In this document: positions 59,601-64,000 of the stretch, one piece after another
Layout: each line of letters opens with the position of its first letter
Numbering within the stretch: position 1 is the stretch's first letter
NCBI GenBank assembly: GCA_001695595.3
Contig: MBPM02000008.1
Coordinates: forward strand, 1 to 64,000
Reading direction: 5' to 3'
DNA: 64,000 nucleotides
Source: Plasmopara viticola
Lineage: Eukaryota; Oomycota; Peronosporomycetes; Peronosporales; Peronosporaceae
Program-made: the position numbers and the translations under genes
Notes under the pieces: model-generated
Told to the model about the DNA's origin: nothing
Database searches by the model: none
What the model saw: the letters and a program-made list of their open reading frames with translations, nothing else

Positions 59601-60728
59601 GAACAAATTGCGCGAAAGCTTTGGAATGTGCGAAACCGAAGTGAGAACACCCTTCTTCATTCCGCGAGGCGTAAACATCGACATAACGATTTCACCCGTC
59701 CCCACAGCTTGAACCACGCCATCATTCGCGAGATGCACATCCACTGGGTCAATTCTCTTGTAGTTTTTCATGTACTCTTTCGAGTATGTCATGTGTTGAG
59801 TGGCCCCCGAGTCAACTAGCCACACACAGCTCGACTTGGTGGGATAGGCAGCTTCACCAACCGAGAAAAGATAGTCGCCAGAGTCGTCATCGTTACTTTG
59901 CGCGACACTAGCACGCTGCGGTCGCTGTCGTTCCGCATTGTCACGAATTCGAGCCGGGCACTTGGCAATCCAATGCCCATGCTCTCCACAGTAGTGGCAA
60001 GTACTGCTTGCCTTCACTGACGCTTGTCGTCCCTTGCGTCGTCCATCGTCCGCCATTGCAAATGCTTGACCTTGGCCGTGCGCGGCTCCATCGACGCCGC
60101 CACCTTGCTCTTTGCGCTTTAAGTCTTCTTGTAGCAGCCGAGACGTGACGAGTTCCCACGATAAAGAGTCGGCTCTTGACTCGAGTGCCGTGATAAGAAA
60201 CGCGTACGACTCGCTGAGACTTGCCAATAGCGTGGTCACAAGGTCGTCCTCGCTAACCGGAGCACCCACGTCGAGCTGCTCCGCCAGCGTCTTCATCTTG
60301 TTAATGTGCGCGAGCACATCTTCCCCTTCATCCATCTTGGCCGTGAAGAAGCGACGACGAAGGAAGAGCTTATTCGCAAGGCTCTTCTTCTCGAAATGTC
60401 CCTCAAGCCGCGACCATGCATCGTGTGCCCCACTCGCCGAACGAACCAACGGCAGCTGCGAGTCCTCCATCGCAAGACAGATGATCGCGAGCGCCTTCCT
60501 CGACTTGCGCTTGAACGTGTTCAGGTCCAGCGCAGTAGTCAGGTGTTCCAACTTGATCTCCCCGCTCACCACTTCCCACAAGTCACGCTCCTCCAGCACC
60601 ATCTGCATTTTAAACTTCCAAGTGTGGAAGTTCGTTCCATCGAACTTGTTGATGCGGTTGGTGGTGGAGGCGTCCATGGCAAGGGCGAAGTCGGTGTCGG
60701 AGTCAGGGAAGACGGAGTTTGGGCTCAT
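56556..60728 (-). CDS. F2: intact copia Gag-Pol polyprotein, 1390 aa
   Basis: The only uninterrupted retrotransposon polyprotein in the window. Domains in order: Gag ([16 protein letters not shown]), CCHC zinc knuckle residues 244-257, aspartic protease D306SGA, integrase zinc domain (H445...C479, C482), integrase core D510, D573, E609 with DX35E spacing, acidic linker, reverse transcriptase with D952 and Y1037VDD, and RNase H around SD1210ADWAGD. It acts as Gag particle protein and processing, integration and reverse-transcription enzymes of the element. The start ATG 60728 lies in the PBS. A second in-frame Met at residue 18 (MDASTTNRINKF) is the alternative start. The stop lies inside the 3' LTR. 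All key motifs are present, so it may be functional, although its flanking LTRs are not a matched pair. Confidence 0.95.
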   Translation of the reverse strand: MSPNSVFPDSDTDFALAMDASTTNRINKFDGTNFHTWKFKMQMVLEERDLWEVVSGEIKLEHLTTALDLNTFKRKSRKALAIICLAMEDSQLPLVRSASGAHDAWSRLEGHFEKKSLANKLFLRRRFFTAKMDEGEDVLAHINKMKTLAEQLDVGAPVSEDDLVTTLLASLSESYAFLITALESRADSLSWELVTSRLLQEDLKRKEQGGGVDGAAHGQGQAFAMADDGRRKGRQASVKASSTCHYCGEHGHWIAKCPARIRDNAERQRPQRASVAQSNDDDSGDYLFSVGEAAYPTKSSCVWLVDSGATQHMTYSKEYMKNYKRIDPVDVHLANDGVVQAVGTGEIVMSMFTPRGMKKGVLTSVSHIPKLSRNLFSVGRFTKDVGPVTFVHDGCFAEAKGLRWKLGAREGKGLFKLCMKPIIEDEANLTSSLGCLGDTTSYLWHLRLGHIGHGGLSTIVAKGCGAGIDLKSVNKWELCKGCALGKQTRVSFMKSSPNRAKKLLEVIHSDVCGPMQTATFSGKRYFATFIDEKSHYCAVYLLRNKSEVADKFATFVAMAENQTNMRVKSICCDNGGEYTSGTMAKFCAERGIIQKFTPPYTPQLNGVAERMNRTLVECGRCMLEHAGLPKTYWGEAVLTAAFLRNRCPTRAVEHDASPFQVWTGKKPLLANLKVFGCHAYVSVPKEKQSKFDARSTPCRFLGYSEHEKAYRFEEIGSGRVLLSRDANFLEDIFDDKIPSTESSEAVFDEYETSNFDRSENENAMQDQDMEPEKKQHAGTQPIVDLDFEPGSKRHQRNQSLEKAANIPTAKRSTRYQSLEEMSATAQDFEAAFVVDSVGEMPTTFKSAMESSNAAEWKEACDAEVSSLRKNKTWDVVPLPKGRQAIGCRWVFRIKENQAGKIERFKALLVAKGFSQKHGVDYEETFAPVAKFTSIRILLSLSAKHNLMLHQMDVKTAFLNGTLDEDIYMAQPDGYVNDVYPNYVCQLKRFLYSLKQSPRMWNQTIDAFMLEIKFTKCDADHCIYVKRNDEESILVALYVDDLVLACNNDLLLKRTKKALSERFEMTDLGRLKFFLGMEIHQETLSGNVSIRQTKFASDILKKFGMENSNPVRTPQDPGLKLTKAMCEGGCCHEETMAKVPYRNAVGCLMYLMVGTRPDLAASVGVLSQFASDPCPTHWQALKRVFRYIQGTKTHGITFQAQDQEGLRGYSDADWAGDLETRRSTSGYAFMMNGGCISWRSKKQRTVALSSTEAEYMALTEAAQEATWLKTFLCELGELSRGQAIKIYEDNQGSIALAKNPEFHKRTKHIDIRYHFVREKVEDGQVMLQYCSTHDMLADIMTKPITAAQFQYLWNKLGIKSPNADESSGSVEDTTLVEDVGRQTPRLATTYR

Positions 60729-60732
60729 AACC
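60721..60732 (-). promoter_or_regulatory. Primer-binding site of F2 with embedded gag ATG
   Basis: GGTTATGAGCCC in sense, directly after the 5' LTR end CTTCTTCA. Confidence 0.85.
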
Positions 60733-61031
60733 TGAAGAAGCTCGAGTGTGCACTAGTTGGTAAAATGCAAAGTGAATATATTTAAAAGGTCCTTAGTTCG
60801 CAACTACATGCTACCTCTAAGCCAATGATTTATCTAAGCCAATCAGAACAACTCACCATCCGGGCGCAATCATCTTCCCATCTGGGCGCAATCATCTTCC
60901 CATCCCGAAACCGATCTTTTGCCCATCTTGAACCCGCTCCCTCAGTCAGTCATCAACTGATTGCAGATACCGATTCTTACCGATATGTAGTCGCTGGTCG
61001 AGGCGTATCATCACCAGCATCTTTGACAACA
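60733..61031 (-). repeat. Hybrid LTR-F/I: 5' LTR of F2 and 3' LTR of I
   Basis: 299 bp. From the PBS side it matches LTR-F 56312-56625 almost perfectly for about 225 bp. It then diverges: the part next to I is TGTTGTCAAAGATGCTGG, resembling LTR-A, where LTR-F has TGTTGAGGATACGAC. A recombination point inside the LTR is therefore likely. The 22-bp duplication is at 60860-60903. Confidence 0.85.
60762..60776 (-). promoter_or_regulatory. Putative INR+FPR core promoter of F2
   Basis: Sense TTCACTTTGCATTTT fits the oomycete initiator YTCANTYY and the flanking CAWTTT without a mismatch. A/T-rich TTTTAAATATA precedes it. The predicted start is about 45 nt from the gag ATG. Its position in the LTR and the match support both the promoter call and the host guess. 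No expression evidence is available. Confidence 0.6.
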
Positions 61032-61684
61032 CTCCCACTCGACTCGGCAACGGCGACGCCTTGTATTCCAAGTTTAGAACGCAGAACATCGAGCTGCGCG
61101 GATGGAATTGGCTTTGTTATTATGTCGGCCAGCATGTCTTGCGTAGGGATGTACTCAAGGTTGACTTGGCCGTCCTCAGCCTTTTCTCGCACAAAGTGGT
61201 AGCGAATGTCGATATGTTTTGTGCGCTTGTGAAATTCTGGATTCTTGGCCAACGCAATAGAACCTTGATTGTCCTCAAATATCTTGACAGACTCATTGGA
61301 GGTCATCTCACCAAGCTCGCACGAAAATACCTTGAGCCAAAACGCTTCTTGAGTGGCTTCTGATAAAGCCATGTACTCCGCCTCTGTTGAGGAAAGCGCC
61401 ACACTTCGTTGCTTCTTACTTCGCCAGCTGATGCATCCATTATTAAGTGTTAACGCATAGCCGCTTGTACTTCGGCGAGATTCGATGTCTCCAGCCCAGT
61501 CTGCATCCGAATACCCAAGTAGCTTAGCCGGACCGCAACTTGAAAATTGGAGTCCATGCGTTTCCGTTTCCTTTAAGTATCGCAGAACCCGCTTGAGTGC
61601 TTGCCAATGCGTCGGACACGGATCAGCAGCAAACTGGCTTAGAACTCCCACAGCCGCAGCAAGGTCCGGTCGCGTCGCAACCAT
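60977..61684 (-). pseudogene. I(-): 3' fragment of a lineage-1 pol (RNase H), cut by element H
   Basis: Family-I pol from MVATRPDLAAAVG, where LTR-H begins, through [40 protein letters not shown] and TKHIDIRYHF to the stop at 60977 inside the LTR. It is related to A and F but distinct (ETETHGLQFSSCGPAKLLG, PIPSAQLDVLRSKLGIQ). No lesion was seen in the remaining part. The 5' two thirds lie beyond the H insertion, outside the window. It shares its 3' LTR with F2. Confidence 0.88.
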
Positions 61685-62046
61685 TGTTGGTTGGGTGAGC
61701 GGAGCGAAGGCGAAGAGTTTGAGGCGTGTGGTGAAGAGTCTGCGCGAGGGAGAACCGAGCGAAGACACTTGTGAGGAAGAAAGAAGATTTCAAAGTGAGT
61801 GTATTCATTTGGTCCTTAGTTCACAACTCTTTGCTACATCTAAGCCATTCATTTATCTAAGCCAATCAGAGGCACTTACCATCCGGGCGCAATCATCTTC
61901 CCATCCGGGCGCAATCATCTTGAGTGCGCCTTTCCGTGCGTCTTTCCATGACGCCATCGTTGTTTGTTTGAACCGTCGGACAGCCGCTCGTATTAAACAG
62001 CCTTGGAAACCGGAATAAAACTGAGGGAAACCGGCTACCTTCAATA
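61685..62046 (-). repeat. LTR-H, 3' LTR of H
   Basis: 362 bp, sense TATTGAAGG...CCAACCAACA. It is similar to LTR-C, with the GGTCCTTAGTTCACAACT block and the duplicated GGGCGCAATCATC motif, and has CTCACTTT as initiator-like site. The left flank ACCAT (61680-61684) would be the target duplication. The partner lies outside the window. Confidence 0.88.
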
Positions 62047-64000
62047 CTCCCCCTCAATACGAGCACGCGTGAATTCTTGAGAGCCCTCATTAGGTCGGCA
62101 TGACGTGGTCCTGGAAGTGCCTTCGTCATGATGTCTGCCAGCATTGCCGAGGTCTCGCAATATTCAAGCTTGACTTCAACGCGTTTGACTTCGTCACGGA
62201 TGTGATGATACTTGATATCAATGTGCTTGGCTCGACCATGGTTGACCGGGTTCTTCGTCATCTTGATACATGATTGATTATCTTCAAATATCTTCAGCTC
62301 CGGTTTATCTTTACCAGCTGCTCCTAAAATTTCACGAAGAAGACGATGTACTCACTTGCCTTCTTGTATTGCCAGGCTGAGTGCAATGTATTCAGCTTCG
62401 CTGGTCGACAGTGAAACGCTTGATTGTTTCTTGCTTCCCCAACTCACAGGTGCTCCCATCAACATAAATGCATAGCCAGAGGTTGACTTGCGGTCCGCAT
62501 GATCGCCAGCCCAATCTGTATCCGAGTATCCCCGGAAATCCACATGATCACTAGCCTTAAAAGTGATGCCGTGTGACTTGCTTCCTTGGAGGTAGCGAAG
62601 AACTCTCTTTATCGCAACCCAGTGTTCAGCTTGCGGGTTCTCCATAAAACGTGATACATATCCAACAGCAAAGGCAATGTCCGGACGTGTTGCAGTTGTC
62701 AGATGCATCAAGGCACCCACAGCTTCGCGAAATGGAACGTCAGCCTTTGTTGTTGCAGCACTTGGCACGAGTCGTAAGCTTAAGTCGGTCGGACTTAATA
62801 CTGGCTTGCAATCACTCATGCCAAATCGCTTGAGAATGTCGTCGACATAGCGTCTCTGGCAAAGTGTGATGCTGCCGTCAGCATTATCCACAAGCTCAAT
62901 GCCCAAAACAAAAGCAAATTCCCACTGTCCGTCATTTCAAAGCGTGACTTGAGACTGCTTTTAGTTTCCGCGATGAACTTGGCCGAGCTGCCAGTGATGA
63001 GTACATCGTCTACATACACCAGTAGCAATATGCAATGGCCGTCGACATTCTTGATATAGAGGCATGGGTCGAAAGCAGAAACACAGAAACCAATGGAGCA
63101 CACAAACTCATCAAAGGTCTCGTTCCAAACTCGGGATGCTTGTTTTAGGCCGTAAATTGCTTTCAACAGTACCAAGCAATCGGAACTACCTTCGATCCAC
63201 TCCCTCTGGTACTACACAGTAAACGACTCCTTTCATTACACCGTAGAGAAATGCCGTAACAACATCGAGCTGGTCAAGGGGCCATCCAAGATACTTTGTC
63301 AAGCTGATCACCATGCGCAGTGTGACGTACTTGACCACAGGCGAAAACGTTTCCGTGTAGTCAATGCCGTATTGCTGTTTAAATCCTTTTGCGACGAGAC
63401 GCGCCTTGTATTTTTCAATTGATCCGTCGGCTTTGCGCTTGATCTTGAAAACCCACTTCGTTCCAATAGCATGTTGTCCTGCTGGGAGTTTGGCCGCTCG
63501 AAACACGTTGCGAAATTGCATAGACTCTAATTCTGCACGCACTGCTTTTCGCCAATGTACTTGATCTGGTCCGCTAACGGCATCTTGATAACTCGATGGT
63601 TCAGAAAGGTCGATAGCTTCGACTGCATTAGCGCTTGCATGCCAAAAATCGCGTGGCACCGAGTGATCATTTGTCTCGCTCTTTTCGTCTTCATTTTCCT
63701 GATTACTGGTCATGCGCTCGACCGATCTGCGTTTGGCTCGTCGCTCGTCAAGACTTTCAGGCGCACTTGATTCCTCGAGTCCATTCTCGTGATACTCGTA
63801 GCGTGGGAGAGCTGAATCATTGTTCGCGTCATATGCGCCTGATCGGTTCTTGCGCTTTCCGGACGACTTGAAATTCATTCGGTACACTGGATTACTGTCA
63901 TCGATGGTGAGCGGATCAAGATTGAGGTCATCGTCATCATTGTCAGGAGCTGGTGGCCCTGTAGATGCAAGACCAAGCCTTGATTCATCAAAGTTGACGT
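62047..64000 (-). pseudogene. H(-): lineage-2 pol (RT and RNase H), broken, runs off the right edge
   Basis: PPT TTGAGGGGGAG (sense) at 62047-62057. Reading from the right edge: VNFDES linker, acidic NDDDD region, then RT (GTKWVFKIKRKADGS, VTAFLYGVMK) to a break at about 63186. Next comes VYVDDVLITGS to a missing base near 62910 (DSGN), then TATRPDIAFAVGY and RNase H to TGA 62354-62352 (Trp in GKWVH). RNase H continues to an extra base near 62068 that puts the expected HACSY end out of frame. Gag, protease, integrase and the 5' LTR are outside the window. Confidence 0.9.

Overview
The whole 64 kb is Ty1/copia-type (Pseudoviridae-like) LTR retrotransposon sequence. I found no host gene, tRNA, rRNA or CRISPR array. 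The most likely source is a repeat-rich region of an oomycete genome (Phytophthora or a relative). The proteins are eukaryotic copia polyproteins, and several LTRs carry a sequence that fits the oomycete INR+FPR core promoter (TTCACTTTGCATTTT in family F). The organism call is an inference without a database search.

Two lineages are present. Lineage 1 (families A, F and I, names mine) has a Gag starting around [10 protein letters not shown], protease VDSGA, RT LYVDD, and a polyprotein that reads through the polypurine tract into the 3' LTR. Lineage 2 (B, C, D, E, G, H) has a Gag with [15 protein letters not shown], protease [18 protein letters not shown], an end near HACSH, and the polypurine tract TTGAGGGGGCG between stop codon and LTR. 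Wherever the 5' end can be seen, the LTR is followed directly by the same primer-binding site GGTTATGAGCCC, which complements the anticodon arm of initiator tRNA-Met. The ATG of the gag-pol frame lies inside it.

Layout: 1-3005 is A0(-), cut by the window edge. It shares the LTR 3006-3283 with the nearly intact A1(-). From 3320 to 31321 a unit of about 7.04 kb repeats four times in tandem: A(-) / LTR-A(-) / 5'-truncated A(+) / LTR-A(+) / 3' fragment of E(+) / LTR-E(+). Unit lengths are 7047, 7045, 7036 and 6874 bp. A fifth, partial A(-) (31322-32510 plus 37155-40026) is split by a complete family-D element (32511-37154, target duplication CTGGC). It is followed by a different A(+) fragment, which sits in a family-C element, which sits in family-F copy F1. 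F1(-) (43724-56311) is also split by B (45940-50553, target duplication GAAAG) and G (51257-55861, no target duplication and 516 bp of F1 missing). F1 shares an LTR with F2(-) (56556-60728), the only uninterrupted polyprotein here (1390 aa). F2 shares its other LTR with a fragment of I, which is cut by element H running off the right edge.

How the parts relate: F2 could in principle supply Gag, protease, integrase, RT and RNase H. Nearly all other copies are broken by nonsense mutations, small indels, nested insertions or truncation. The main interest is structural: tandem amplification of a nested breakpoint set, repeated 1.5-kb inverted repeats with signs of arm-to-arm gene conversion, exchange of U3 modules between families, non-canonical LTR ends, and a start codon inside the primer-binding site.
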